Source: Liopterus haemorrhoidalis (Eukaryota; Arthropoda; Insecta; Coleoptera; Dytiscidae). Taken from it: a stretch of 64,000 nucleotides of DNA. Under the pieces are notes generated by a model, which was not told where the DNA came from, did no database searches, and saw only the letters and a program-made list of their open reading frames with translations. Where the stretch lies: positions 37,180,306-37,244,305 of the forward strand of contig OZ020616.1 of the NCBI GenBank assembly GCA_963971575.1, given 5' to 3'. Of this stretch, positions 32,730 to 44,844 are shown piece by piece. A program made the translations under genes and the position numbers. Numbering within the stretch: position 1 is the first letter of the stretch; the number at the start of each line of letters is the position of its first letter.

Positions 32730-34360
32730 ACCCCTGAAACTAAAATCAGTTGTGGTTATAGAGTTAAAAAATCAAATAGTTTTTATTCTACTCTGTGCAT
32801 TACTTTAGTATAATCTTTTTAGAAATTTTGTACATATTACTAACAATAATTCTTATTTTAATTGTAGTACTTGAAATGACAGAATCGCACAAGGAGTATA
32901 TCTTATAAAATGACAATTATTGTCGACCTGTTTACTTCTTCACCTAGGTACTTCATTAATTTGCAACAATGTGTCATACGTTGCAGGAAGTAACATTCGT
33001 TTATAGCCGTCATTATTTTCTCTAATTATCTTCATAGCTCGTTATTATTTGTCACATTTGCCGCTAATTTGTCAAAAAACTAGATGCAGAATTACTTAGT
33101 TAATTAAAATATTTTATTGCAAATATAAATAAGAAATATTTTCTCATAAAAACATGAGATTTTATTACTTGGAATTCAAATAACAAATAAATATCAAACA
33201 TTCTTCTATACAATACAAGGAATAAAAGAAAACTTTATATCCCTATTCTGAACAAAATATGATAGATGTAACGGTGTTGTAATACTCGAAGACCCTACCT
33301 TATAACTCGCATATCTGGCCAGATTTTTAATATTACTGCTGTGTTTAAATGTTCAGAACAGGAGTGTAAGAAAAGGATTACAGTAATACCCTTGATCTTA
33401 CGTGCGGACAGGGACTAAAGTTCAGACCTAAGTTGTAAATTCAATATAATAATTCAATTAGAGTAAAAAATAACTACTTTTTAGAAAGGGCACTTAGGAT
33501 AAGAGCAAACAGTTATTTTTTTACTTGTCCGAATCCTTTTAATTCATCAGTTATATTACCTACGGACATAATTCATCAAACATATCTTGATTAGTATAAC
33601 TTGAAACCCTAATATCATGAACAAGAAAAGGTTATAAATTCTATACGTTTACAAAAGTGTCAAATAATTATTAGACGCATTCGGGCAATTTGGGGATAAC
33701 AATTAATATTTATCTTTAATATAAACATTACAGTTTCGGTAATCTTTCTAGAAAGATAATTTAATCTTAATTTATGAAGAACATGTCTTTTGAAATGTTT
33801 GAAATGGACAGGGATTTTTTTAGTTGGGCAATGTTAGGCTCTCAGTTCAATTTTAACAGCTATAGCATAAAAACTTTTGAATTCTTATATAATTCATGTA
33901 AGGGCAGTCAAATTTGGGACGTCAGGGGTTATCGTACAGCGTATAACGTACAACTAAATACATGGAGAACATATTCATAAAGACTTATGACAAGTGAATG
34001 GGTTTTGGGTCACTTTAGTGAGACGATTTGGTGTCCAGTTGATTAATTAGTGAACGTGTGTAAAATGACAACTTATGTGTTAGAGTGATTGTGAATATGT
34101 CTCTTTTGGATTAGCTGTTATTATCATAATTGGAAGTCGTAGTATATAAAACATGTACATAAGAAATCGTAATCGCTAATTAAAGTAGGTTAGTTAAAAT
34201 AATGACCTTAATTCAACAATCCTTATCGTCCTTAAGAATCATTGCACCCAGCTAGCGGATACGGAGAGTTCATATCCGAAACCGCTCTCGGATTATGAAT
34301 TAATTATATGAGAGAACTCTTGTTTATGGGGATGTCAGAGAAAGTACAAAAATGAAATAT
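32730..34360. other. no recognisable feature
   Basis: About 1.6 kb of AT-rich sequence; the 68-codon frame at 33774-33980 has no domain. Confidence 0.4.
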
Positions 34361-34366
34361 TACAAA

Positions 34367-34913
34367 GGTGTACAACTTTGCTTCCGCCGTTTTTTTTCCC
34401 CCAAAATTCGAGGCTTTATTGTAAAAAACTGGTTATATATTTATGATTCAACTCCCAATGATCGTGAAAATTCTTCTTGACTTTGACACAAGTCTTCATC
34501 AAGTAATGCCTCCAATTCTGCATCTTCGAAAACTTTCTTTCTTCCACCACTATTCCGGTCTTCGACATGAAAATCACCGTTCTTGAAGCGTTGAAACCAC
34601 TCACGACATGTTCTTTCACTAATAGCGGCCTCACCATTAGTATTTGGAAGCATTCGCAAAACCTCAGCCGCAGATTTCTTCATACTGAAGCATAAAATTA
34701 AAACCTCCCGCAAATGACGAGAATTTGGCTCGTAAACTGACATTTTCAATCGAGAATAACTTTATGATGCAGACACAAATCGACTAATGTTTTTATGGGG
34801 TTATGTTGACATATGCCCAAGTTTATTGCATGACGTTAATGATCTATTTATTTTGACCACTACTTACCGCTAAAGCCATCTATAGGAAAACGGCGGAAGC
34901 AAAGTTGTACACC
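34367..34913 (-). mobile_element. internally deleted mariner with matching 27-bp ends
   Basis: The left end GGTGTACAACTTTGCTTCCG (continuing CCGTTTT) and its inverse at 34887-34913 are identical for 27 bp. The right side continues AATA, so a TTGGTGTAC terminus next to TA is likely; the left flank is ATTACAAA and is less clear. The 547-bp element keeps the transposase N-terminus and the 3' end but lacks the catalytic core. With intact ends it could be moved by a full-length relative. Confidence 0.88.
34441..34743 (-). pseudogene. mariner transposase N-terminal domain only
   Basis: The frame starting MSVYEPNSRHLREVLILCFS continues MKKSAAEVLRMLPNTNGEAA, then ISERTCREWFQRFKNGDFHV and ends SQEEFSRSLGVES with a stop. 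This is the first helix-turn-helix and linker of mariner transposase (the ISERTCREWFQRFKNGDF motif). No catalytic Asp is present, because the internal deletion joins it to the 3' end (NQFFTIKPRILG-like sequence in another frame). If made, it would be a DNA-binding peptide of about 100 aa, which could compete with full transposase; that is speculation. I chose the ATG at 34743 because the family begins MSVYEP; an ATG two codons upstream is also in frame. Confidence 0.85.
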
Positions 34914-34919
34914 AATAAT

Positions 34920-36110
34920 ATCAATATATGTATTAAACTAGCGAACCTGATGAATAATTATAGGCGGGCTCCCATAAAGTCAGAAATGGACGGAAGTCAA
35001 AGCATAGCCTAGCTGACTTTATTTATATTTTTGTTTTATCAAATTCAAATGCATATTTTCAATGTAATTTTCAGTTTTTCCAAAAAAGCCTCTTAGGTGT
35101 ACGAACTGTATTATTCTTCGAACATTATACTTATAGTATATACGAATATTTATGGCTGATTACCTTAAAATATTAAAAATTCGATAGATTAGTTAACATA
35201 AACTTTTGTAAAAATTCCATGAATGATTTAAAATGTATTAAGATTTAATATTTGACCCGATATTATAGTGGAATGCTTACGTGCGTGTTTGGTTTGGAGG
35301 AAATATATCCATGTGACGAAATTTTATTTTTGTTAGTGTAATTTTAAGCGCTGCATGTGATTTAAGTCAACTTAATTCCCGGTTACGAAGGCAAAAATAA
35401 AATAGATTTTTAAGATCACGCTAGATTTTTTATTGTAATATAATTTACGTATAGGAAACACATTAAGGAAAGTTTATAGTTAACTCTTAGTTAACAAACA
35501 TTCCCCTCTCTCTTTCTTTATATCTCTTCTTGAGCACTCTGTGTAGGGTTGGCTATACTTGTACAAAAGTAACGATTATCGATGGATAACGTTTGTAAAT
35601 GTTCCACGATGCACGTTCATGCTCATTTGCGTTCGTTGTTATAATCCATTCACGATGTTTCCTTAACTGAGTAGGCCATGATAAGTTCAATTAGATATAT
35701 TGACAGTGTTGACGAATGAATGAGACCGACAGATCGTGTCGCATAGACAAACAATGTTTCGATCAGCAGTGGCAAGCGTGCTACTGTTTATTGTCGTAGA
35801 CCAAGATTATTAAAGTAAAGGTTGTCTCGTAACTTCTGAGCAATCAGAGCATGAAGGGGAATACGGCACATGTATGCGTAGTTCAAACTAGCATACAAAA
35901 TTAATGTAGATGTTGCATGTTTTATTTCAAGATAGTTCTACTGAATAAATTATAAATAAAAACCTAAGGAAATTTTATACTGATTTATATAAAATTTAAG
36001 ATGATGGGTATTTGTATTATAGTTAATAAATAACAATAAAATTGAATAGAAATATAATTTTAGGAATATTTAAATAAAAATAGAAAAACAAATTGCTATA
36101 ATAATATAGT
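34920..36110. other. no recognisable feature
   Basis: AT-rich spacer with no long open frame; nothing repeated elsewhere was noticed. Confidence 0.4.
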
Positions 36111-36117
36111 AATTAAT

Positions 36118-36600
36118 AAAATTGGAGATTATATCAAATTTTAAAAACGGCTGGACGTATTTTAAGGAAATTTGTTACAATAGAGTAGAACCAGGATCAA
36201 ATAGGGGGTGTTTCTGGGTTAAAACTGGTACTAAAAAACTTTAAATATTTCATTTATAAACAGAACTATCTTAACAGAAAAACTATACATTAAAACTTGT
36301 TAAGAAAATAATAAGAAAACAAATCTTATTTGTTCTATGCATTTTTTCAATTTGATGAATATCAGGATAGTTACGGGGGGACACCCTAAAACTAAATTAT
36401 TGAAATATTTCAGTTCACATCAAAAATGAATGTAAGAAAATTTATTTAGAACGAAGAAACATTCCTTTCAAAGAAAAAATACATTAAAACAAGTAGAAAA
36501 TCAAAAAATTAAACGATATTTTGATATTTATAGCCAAAAATCAAACTTCACGTGTATATAACATATACGATAAACAAAGACTGAAGTCCCGTTAACATAC
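36118..36600 (+). repeat. second copy of the Helitron-like repeat
   Basis: Landmarks shared in order with 8540-9427: AAAATTGGAG near the start, AATAAGAAAACAAAT, TTCTATGCATTTTTT, GATGAATAT, TACGGGGG and GAAGAAACATT, then a CAAAGACTGAAGT.CCGTTAAC end related to the CTGAATGAAGTACGGGCACG end. It is more diverged and its exact termini are not clear. Confidence 0.6.
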
Positions 36601-36609
36601 AGATGACGC

Positions 36610-37425
36610 GTAGCAGCGCTATTTACCCCCACCACTACAAGTTACGAGATAACCTTTACTTTAATAATCTTGGTCGTAGATAGTGGTAACTTTAAAGGTA
36701 ATTATAATTTTAACATGTTTTTATCCTCTACAATATTTTCAACATTAAAAAAATATGTATAGTATTTTAATAATTATATAATTATTTTTGTCGAGATTTC
36801 TCGAGAATTCTCGATAAAATAAGTCTAATGTCGAGAAATCAGAAACACTAGTCGTAGAGTGCATTTCTCAGGAGTTGAGGCCAGGGGCGTTATCGTATGT
36901 GCGCCAAACAATGGCGTAAAACCAATCGCAATGCAGTTTGTAGCCGGATCTACGTCCGTTGGTTCGTAATCAAGCGACTGGACGAATTCTGGTTTCTGCG
37001 CAGGTGACGTAATGGCCTTACATCGTGAACAAAACATTCTAATATCTCCACTTAACTAAAACATAACCTTACTTAACTATGTGTATAATTTTACTCATAC
37101 TCCATTTTATCAAAACTATTATTTGCTTACCTTAAATAAATTTAATTATTGTTGATATATGTAAATGCTTACAAAACCAATTAATTTAAACAAATATTTA
37201 AAAAATAACGCAGTGAAATCCACAGTGGCGACATGAGATTGTGGCAGCGTATCGCGCGACAATTATGTCGATCGGGAATGGGAAATAATTAGTAACATAA
37301 GACCTGAACCGGGAGTAGGCAACATGCAGCGCCACTACTGTCAAATTAATGCACATTGGTAGCATAAGACCCGTCGAACGGTCGCATGCTACCTTGTTCC
37401 TCGGATGTGATACACCTTTATATAT
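36610..37425. other. no recognisable feature
   Basis: Contains a cluster of TCTCGA motifs at 36790-36835 and a 70-codon minus-strand frame (36825-37037) with no domain. Confidence 0.35.
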
Positions 37426-37429
37426 TTAA

Positions 37430-37735
37430 TACTCGCTGAATTTCTTTATCTCTTGTAAGGTCGTCCCACGACCATGGTATACTCAATCTTCTTTTCGCCA
37501 TTCTTCAGTCTTCTTTCAATCTAATAACGCCCTAACATCTTTTAATGTCAGTCTTTCATTTTCCGTGTTACTACACTTAGAGTACAATGTTCGGACATCT
37601 ACTCTTTTTCATCTACGATTTATATGGTAAACTTGGACCAACATCGTACTACATGCTTTCAAAGACTGTGAGATGTTGTCAATATCGTCCATGTTTCGTA
37701 GTCATAAAATTAGTATGAGACGTGTTATAGTCTCA
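37430..37735 (-). pseudogene. probable LINE remnant
   Basis: Read leftward: DYETWTILTTSHSLKACSTM, then ERLTLKDVRALLD.KKTEEW. (G)YETWT......LKA...M..R...I is the segment after the RT in RTE-like LINEs. The match is short and the frame is broken. Confidence 0.4.
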
Positions 37736-37739
37736 TACT

Positions 37740-39160
37740 AGAATCTATTGAGTCAATTCTTTGCAACTTGTAACGCGCTCTGTAAGTTCAGGTATTACTG
37801 GTACCTATAAGCAATTGGTTGATTTTGCGCGAACCCGTAATATTTACCAGTAACGTTACGGGTGCGCATCAGCCATTAAAGTGGCGTCTGTGTCAGACCG
37901 AAGATCTCTTTATAGGCTGAAAATAATGATATTACACCTAATCATGTCAAATAATTTATATTCAATCCATTTCCTGTAAAACCCGTCAATCTTTCAGTGT
38001 ATATTAATAACCAGCCATGTATAATTAATAACTTTATAAAAAACCCAATTAAAACAGAAAATATCTGCACTTAACTTATTATTTATACACGTTACATCTA
38101 TTCAAATAAATATTCAAACATTTTCACACACTTATTTATACAAAAGCAACATAAAATTATTTGGATGATTGTACAATTTCACGGAATTCATTAAATCTTA
38201 ATTAAATAACTTCCGTTCTTAAGTTAAGTTGGATTCTTAAGTTTAAATCATTTTTTTATTTGTCAATTTCCTGAGCAGATTAAACAATTTTTGTATAAAA
38301 ATAAAAAAATGGCGCATTTATTATTATTATAATGGGACAATTTGTAGGTAAAGTGTAAAAATAATGTTATTTTTAAATGTTATCTGAATGGTGTTTAAAA
38401 ACAAAACGGGTTTTAATTTTGTGCAACTAATTGACAACTGATAATTTTAGCATAATTACTTAAAACAATACAGTGAACAAAAATATTATTCAACAAGTTG
38501 TAACATAAAATTTGCTTGAAAATAGAAATTTGACAATGTACTTATAGTATGAACCATAAATATCAGAAAGTAACCAGATATTTGTTTGTGGTTAATAATG
38601 CTTTTTATTGGTAGATGATTATTTAAGGGGCACTTCGTTCAAATGACAGTTCTGTTTAAAAACATAACCACAATATTCTGTAATGTTCTGCACATTACAT
38701 AAGTATTTGTAAATATGCATCAACAATATCTATTAAACAAGATACTTTTAACTGATGCATCGTCGGTTGAAAGCAATGATTATGAATTTATCATGGATTA
38801 TTTGAACTGATTTTAGTTTCCATAATAAAGTGGTGAGTAAGGAACCGAGAAAAAACCAGTATTGGTTGTTTTTATTAGCAATCAATGTATTAAAACTCAG
38901 TTACCGTGTTACTTAAATACTTTTTTTTCAGCAATTTTGTGTTTTCGAAACCAAAAATCGTATTCATGGTTGAATTTTGGTATTTAAAGCAAATACTATA
39001 AATCACAGGTAGAAGAAAAACCGATTTGAAGCTCTAAAATATTTCCTTTGGTCCATAAGTATAACAGAACCCAAACTGTTTTTAAATACTATTTAAAACT
39101 ATCTGAAATTTCATGGTGATAAAATAATAAAGGCATAATATAATACTTGGCTGATTTCAC
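37740..39160. other. no recognisable feature
   Basis: AT-rich sequence without long frames or recognised repeats. Confidence 0.4.
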
Positions 39161-39165
39161 TAATA

Positions 39166-39632
39166 CCCTTTTCACACTAGATCTTTAAGATCGGATGTTT
39201 AAGTGAATGGATCTTTAAACGCTAATGTGAAACCGTACGGCCTCGTCTAAACACGACCGATGTTTAAGACAGAGATCTGCGTCTTAAACTTCGCCCGCAT
39301 TGCCAACTTAATTCCCATTATAAAAAAATACTCCTTGAATTTGTGCTTCTCTTCTTTTATCTATGTTCAGCTGTTATCATTTTATATATCGAGGTTATGA
39401 GAAGATTATTTGCGTTATTATTTAAATAAATATAAAAAATAAACTTCTCCTAACCTCGATATACAAAATAATGACAGAATAAATTCAAACGATATGAAAT
39501 TATGTTGGCAATACATACTAGCTTTACATGGAGATTTCTTCTTCAAATTAAACATCAAGTGTGAAAGCAATCCGATATTAAACATCGATGAAGTTTAAGT
39601 TCAATCGTCTTAAAGATCTAGTGTGAAAAGGG
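39166..39632. mobile_element. 467-bp MITE, TA target duplication, nested foldback
   Basis: Perfect terminal inverted repeats CCCTTTTCACACTAGATCTT (continuing TAAGA; 25 bp) are flanked by TA on each side (39164-39165 and 39633-39634). A second inverted pair lies in the middle: ATATATCGAGGTTATGAGAA and its near-inverse at 39447-39477. TA duplication suggests Tc1/mariner-type mobilisation. No coding frame. Confidence 0.88.
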
Positions 39633-39637
39633 TATAA

Positions 39638-39918
39638 AGCCTGTAATACATGATGCGATTTCTCGTTTTGAATCTCGTACGAGTTATCGTACGATAATTA
39701 TGCCTAACGGTATCGGTCACGTGACTATGCGCAATAATCTACTGCGTCGATATCTGTTCATTTCTATACAATATTTTAGGTCTGGAGCATAAATATTGGA
39801 TGGTTTTCAATATCGTACAAGATCTCGTACGAAAATCCTGTAGTACACGATACAATAATTCTTGTACGATAAATCGTACGAGATTCAAAACGAGAAATCG
39901 CATCATGTATTACAGGCT
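39638..39918. mobile_element. 281-bp PIF/Harbinger-type MITE, TAA target duplication
   Basis: Ends AGCCTGTAATACATGATGCG (continuing ATTTCTCGTTTTGAATCTCG) are inverted repeats identical for at least 45 bp, and the match continues imperfectly. TAA flanks both sides (39635-39637 and 39919-39921). It begins 3 bp after the target duplication of the neighbouring 39166-39632 element. Confidence 0.92.
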
Positions 39919-39924
39919 TAAGAT

Positions 39925-40330
39925 TTATTTGATCTCACTCGATACCAGTATCTCGACAAGAGTTTATCATTTATGACGGTGACAACTATAACCCAGCCAT
40001 CGTGCCGTGGCGTACATAATTTAGATGCGCGTTAGACTAACAGAAAAGTAGTAGTGGGAGCGCATTTAGTTTCGCATTTCGTGTCTTTCTCTTTCGTTTT
40101 CTCTTTCTGTGCAGACCTTCTCCCATCCACCATGGGTCGCTAGTTGCGGTATACCGTCGTTGTATATTGGCATCAACGTAGCACACATAGCTTAGGGCAC
40201 TAATCAATGAGAGACAGACGTTTATCGTGTTTATGACACGTGATGAATAGGAAAAAGGACGTAATCGAAAAATCTTGAAAGAAAAACTGAACACCAGACA
40301 GTGAAAAAGATTGCTAATGAAAAAGACTTA
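39925..40330. other. no recognisable feature
   Basis: Spacer with a CTTTCTCTTTCGTTTTCTCT-type run near 40084; no domain in the frame at 40037-40294. Confidence 0.35.
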
Positions 40331-40334
40331 AGTC

Positions 40335-40545
40335 GACAGATTAGATCAATGTGTGACCTACGACCCTACGAAGTCTTGGTCCGCATACCGTCCTATTACT
40401 CGCGTTTTCTACCCAATTTCGGATCCTTAGTTGTTGAAGATCCATTTCTATAACGTCAGTCAATCGTTTTCCAGGCCGATTTCCTCTTAGTGGATATAAC
40501 TTGAATACAGTTATTGTCGATATTCTTTCGAACCAGTTCATCTAG
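40335..40545 (-). pseudogene. LINE C-terminal fragment
   Basis: Read leftward: GNRPGKRLTDVIEMDLQQLR, IRNWVENASNRTVCGPRLRR, VVGHTLI then stop. (G)RP.KR..D.(I/V)E.DL..L.(I/V)RNW...A.(N/D)R..W is a LINE ending found in several insects. Fewer than 70 codons. Confidence 0.65.
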
Positions 40546-40549
40546 GTCT

Positions 40550-41545
40550 ATTGATTTTGACAAGAGTCACAGTAGATGTAGAGAGTATTGGTCCTAAGAA
40601 TCCAGTAAGATCTTGGCACAACAAACGGGATTTCTATCTTTGGATACTCTTCCTGTTAGCTCAGTTTTCTTATAGAAGAATCTAATGTCATCTCCTAGGT
40701 AGTTGTTGTAATTGAAGAACTGGATGCTGATAGTATCCTCACTATCTCTAGATGATGTTTGTTAGTTATTTAAACGTGTATAGCAGAGTTTGACAAACCG
40801 CGGTGCAGTGTAGCTGGATTTAGCTGGGATTTCGACTACCGCTATTTAAGTTAGCTGCAGCTCGGATATTAGATATTCATAACTAAAATTACACTTTTTC
40901 TTCAATCAGTCTTTCATCCAAACCCTTTTCTCCTTTCATTTCCGTAGCACAAGCAATTACAATAGTTAAACAAACAACCTCTGAGGACATCTTTAAACAG
41001 TAAATATCATAACTGAACAGAAGTTTGCCCAAATACTTGTATCGTGTATGATCAAGACTACTTGGCTGGTTTGCAGAACAGCTTCTTTGCACAATAGGGT
41101 AGTTGTGCAAATTGATTGATCGTACGGGCAAAGCTTCTATCTGATGTGCGCGATTTCAACAATCTGTTAAGATGTGTGACATATCTGTCCACCAACAGTG
41201 CCCGTCCACGTATCCCGTCATAGGAGGGCGTGCGAGGCCGGTTTTTTTTTTTCTGCAGTTACTTCTGAAGGATGAAAACTCTACAAACAGATTTCGCTCT
41301 ATAATGAACTAATCAAGGAAAATATACAACTTCCCACTCGGATTGATAATCTTATTGCTGTCCAGAAATATATTTTTAAATTTATTGTAACGGCAAAAAA
41401 TATAATTGAAAATGTATGTAGAAAGTACGGTAATGGCTGATAGTATTAGTACTCATGCCAACTTTTAATAAAAAAAAAGGATGCAAACCTTCGATACAAT
41501 GATCAAAACTCATTTAATTGTCTTGAAAAAATCATTATTTTGTCA
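40550..41545. other. no recognisable feature
   Basis: The sequence just upstream of the LINE tail (40560-40760, minus) holds open stretches I cannot match. The rest is featureless. Confidence 0.35.
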
Positions 41546-41548
41546 TTA

Positions 41549-41687
41549 GTGTGTGGCCAATCTGTCTTAATACGTTTTAATCCAATTTAATTAGAAAAAC
41601 CCCATTATTAATGGACCATTAACCATTAATAATGATTGTCTAATTTAATAGGATTAAAGCACATTAAGACCTACATTGGCCGCACTC
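41549..41687. mobile_element. 139-bp near-hairpin MITE, TA target duplication
   Basis: The arms GTGTGTGGCCAATCTGTCTT... and, inverted, GAGTGCGGCCAATGTAGGTC... remain alignable across about 45 bp (…TTTTAATCC.ATTTAATTAGA). The centre is itself palindromic (ATTATTAATGG...CCATTAATAAT). TA flanks both sides (41547-41548 and 41688-41689). Confidence 0.8.
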
Positions 41688-41694
41688 TAGATAT

Positions 41695-42835
41695 TATTGG
41701 TAGCATTTATCATAAAAAGTCTCGTTAGTTTCATAGATAACTACTTGGTTTTAATACAAACGATTATCTTGTCGACAGTAAGATCAAAAAGTGTTGTAGA
41801 ATGTAATTCCTTCAAATGAAATGACCATGTAGGTACATATATAACAATTCTGCAGTAACTGAGTAAATTCGTTAGTGCAGATAGGCCGTATGTCGTGCAC
41901 AGTGGCACAATGATAACAAATGGATAGCTAAACGATTTACAGCTCCGTTCTCTGTCACGTTCGCACTGCAAGCGACATTAGCCTCACCCTCTGCTGTGCT
42001 CTGTGCTTTCATACCCACCGGCCGGACACTCTACATTTAATTGACATAACAAATACTTTGTTTACATAACAAACAAAACTCGAATTAAATAGATAAACGT
42101 AACCAACTCAGGTCTAAACTTTAAAGGTGATGTTTTTGTTCAGTTATGTTTTATTTGGTAAGCAAGTTTATTAAATTATAAATAGTAGAATGTCTTTATT
42201 TTGAGTGTAATTAAATGTGTTTAGGAAAAAGTTATTTGTTAATTTACGCAAGAGCGGTTCAGAGTTTTGTGTAGCTTGATTGTTTTTTATCCATGAAATT
42301 TAAACAATATCTTACAATAATTATTTATTCACATTTTTAGCATAGGAAGTTCATGATATACTTGCATATATGTATATTTTATAGTCGGATTTTTATAAGA
42401 ACATGACATCAGCGAGCAATTGAAGACATACTCATATATATAATATTGATTCAAATGATCGTGGGTACCTAAGTATACCGCATGTTGCAATAAAATCCAT
42501 AATTTGTCTGAATACCCCGTTTACATTAGCACTTTTTTATACATAACTTCACAAATTCTAAAACGCTGTATAGAAAATTTTACAAAGGGCGGTTCTCGGA
42601 AATGTAAGAGGCTAAAAAAGATATTTTAACCTCCTAACACATACGGCAGCAAAAATCTGATAATGCCCTTATTTTGCCATATTATACATATTTATATTAA
42701 TTATTTATACTTCTTATTTAAACGTAACAGGCAATTATTCGTGACGTCGTGATCAGGCGAATGTCAAATTTAATTTGAATTTTTACAAAAGTTATCTGTT
42801 ATAAATTATACTATAACGTACATCTACATACGCCT
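41695..42835. other. no recognisable feature
   Basis: AT-rich spacer without domains or repeats that I recognise. Confidence 0.4.
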
Positions 42836-42839
42836 ATAT

Positions 42840-43330
42840 ATCCTACCTGGTACATAAAGCTTGAACAAAGCTTCGCCATCTAAGCCAATGCGAAAAAATT
42901 TAAGTTATTTCCAAGATTTTCTAAAATTTTTCAGTTCCTGTAGGATTCTTCTTCGCCTGTATTGGCAACGCGACCTCTCTGTTGATTTCCTTGAGGGTTC
43001 CATTCCATATGCAACCTAGTAACATCTGGTTATCTTCGCAAGATGTGGCCAATTCATATCAACTTTCTAGTTGACTACTTCAGTCGTAGGAGAAGACAGA
43101 TTTTACATTTGTGTTGAATATACGGGCCTTGGTGTATCACTAGATCTTTGTGGAGGCTTACATGCGTCATAACGTTCTGATATCACTTTGCGATTTCTTG
43201 ATACGATTTAATATGTCACTTTCGCTAGGACCGTTTTGTAAATTATGCTATAAATTGATCGATGTTCCGATTTCCTTTCCAGATTCTTTTTTCCATTATG
43301 CCTGCTTTCCTCTTCATCAAGTGTCTTAAC
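42840..43330 (-). pseudogene. LINE remnant (RTE-like C-terminus)
   Basis: Read leftward: LTSLHKDLVIHQGPYIQHKC-type frame (corresponding to TKVRIFNTNVK), then IGHILRR.PDVTRLHMEWNP, QGNQQRGRVANTGEEESYRN and, in the same frame, LEN...MAKLCSS. The order WIGH.LR+..D.TR.AMEWNPQG.R.RGR..NTWRR and W..L..ALCSS is a characteristic LINE ending. Multiple stops. Confidence 0.75.
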
Positions 43331-43599
43331 TATGGCAAACGTCTGCCTATTATTAAACATTAAACGTTGGGACAAATTATTGTGTCATAAAGTACAAACT
43401 AAAAAGTTTTAAATCCACTGCCATTTTTAGTACACTTTCTAGATCTCCTAATATCACTGAGTGCAGACAATTATAGCGGATACATAAGGAGATTGAAAGA
43501 AGACATAATGGTAAACAGGATCTAGAAAGGAAGAACCTCGCAGAATATGAAGCACAACTTGGGGCTCTTCGGCATAAACTCTTCGGTTCTCAGCATTTG

Positions 43600-44311
43600 A
43601 CCTTGTTTATTTTGCAACTGAATACTGTATACCAGTCTGGTTATTTAGCACCTATGCCTAGAGTTTTGTATGCCGAGTTAAACACCACGATGCGACTAAT
43701 TTCAGGAACAATTAGGTCCACTTTGACGTATTGGCTGCCCATTCTAAACCGCACCCTCCAGTACTAGATCACAAAAGGACGCATGCATGGGTGTAGATCC
43801 TCTGTAACACCCAGCTACCCATCCACCAAAACACTTCGTACCCTTGAGCATTAACCGGCTTCGTTCCAGACATCCCCCAATGAAAATAGCAGAACGCTTA
43901 TGGGAAGGCAACTTCAACATACAAGATGAATGGCGCAGTGTGAGGAACAACTTTGCATCTAGTGTGTTTAACGGAATGCCGCGCATTTCAGTAAAATCAC
44001 CTGGTTTTGACCTACCTCGTAAAAATTGAACTGTATCAGAACAGGTCATGTAATAAGTGTGAACTCACTATATGGCTATAAAGTGTAGATGCCTTTCTGT
44101 GTACACTAGAAAAATGGGTATAATACTGACCATATTACTCCAGAATGTACACAGTTTCAAAAAATTGAAACCTGGAGGCCTTGGCTGACCTCGACCTGTC
44201 ACGCCAATGATGATGATAATGATTATGATGATGATGATTATGATGATGATGATTATGATGATGATTATGATGATGATTATGTTGATGATACTGATGCTGA
44301 TGATGAAGATA
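43600..44311 (+). pseudogene. non-LTR retrotransposon 3' end with GAT/ATT tail
   Basis: Frames in order: ATEYCIPVWLFSTYA, CRVKHHDATNF-type, TMRLISGTIRSTLTYWLPIL (in another frame), then 43844-44029 LRSRHPPMKIAERLWEGNFN...SPGFDLPRKN, LNCIRTGHVISVNSLY, then LEALADLDL and the tail. TMRLI(S/T)GTIR.T...WLP.L, PGFDLPR..W..LN.IRTGH..C and WL..LDL are the C-terminal third of a well-known insect/cnidarian LINE pol. At least four frameshifts or stops. The irregular GATGATGAT/GATTAT array at 44208-44311 is its 3' tail. Confidence 0.85.
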
Positions 44312-44331
44312 CCTGGAAATATTTGCATATA

Positions 44332-44839
44332 ATGCTGCGTTCAGAACCTCGAAATTAGGAATTAGAATTAGTACTTAGAATTAACGTAAATGTTTGTTAT
44401 ACGTAACTGTACGTTATCGTTCACAACCTTCAAAATTAATACTTATACTTATAAATTAAAATTAGATGTTTGTAGACTGCAAACCCTTACGTTAATTTAT
44501 AATTGACGCATGCGCAATAAGCACTTGTCAACCTAAAAATTTCTATGACCATATTTTTTTGCTTCTATCCACATCTTTATGTTTTCTATGAGTATAAAAA
44601 TAAATTTTTTCTCTATTTTAATTCTTTTCAGAATTATGAAACGCTCAAAAACTCGTTAGCAAATGTAAACAGCTGCCAAATATCTATCGATAAAGTAGAA
44701 ATCGATAAAAATGTCTGTCAGTGGCTTAATTTCTTAATTTATATTTTGAACGAAACTTAATTTCTACGAACTAATTTTATGTTAGGTACTGATTTTACGT
44801 TAATTCTAATTTATAATTTGGAGGCTCAGAACGAAGCAT
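44332..44839. mobile_element. 508-bp MITE, TA target duplication
   Basis: Ends ATGCTGCGTTCAGAACCTC and, inverted, ATGCTTCGTTCTGAGCCTC (16 of 19 matching) are flanked by TA (44330-44331 and 44840-44841). Subterminal TAGAATTAACGT occurs inverted near the other end. It sits about 20 bp beyond the LINE tail. The frame at 44545-44760 has no domain. Confidence 0.75.
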
Positions 44840-44844
44840 TAGAC

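Noticed and set aside
36790..36835. Cluster of TCTCGAGAA motifs resembling a heat-shock element
   Set aside because: The alternating units are GAG/GAT rather than GAA and no gene or promoter lies nearby.
44068..44328. Minus-strand frame with a long poly-Ile run
   Set aside because: Translation of the GAT/ATT tail of the LINE at 43600-44311.
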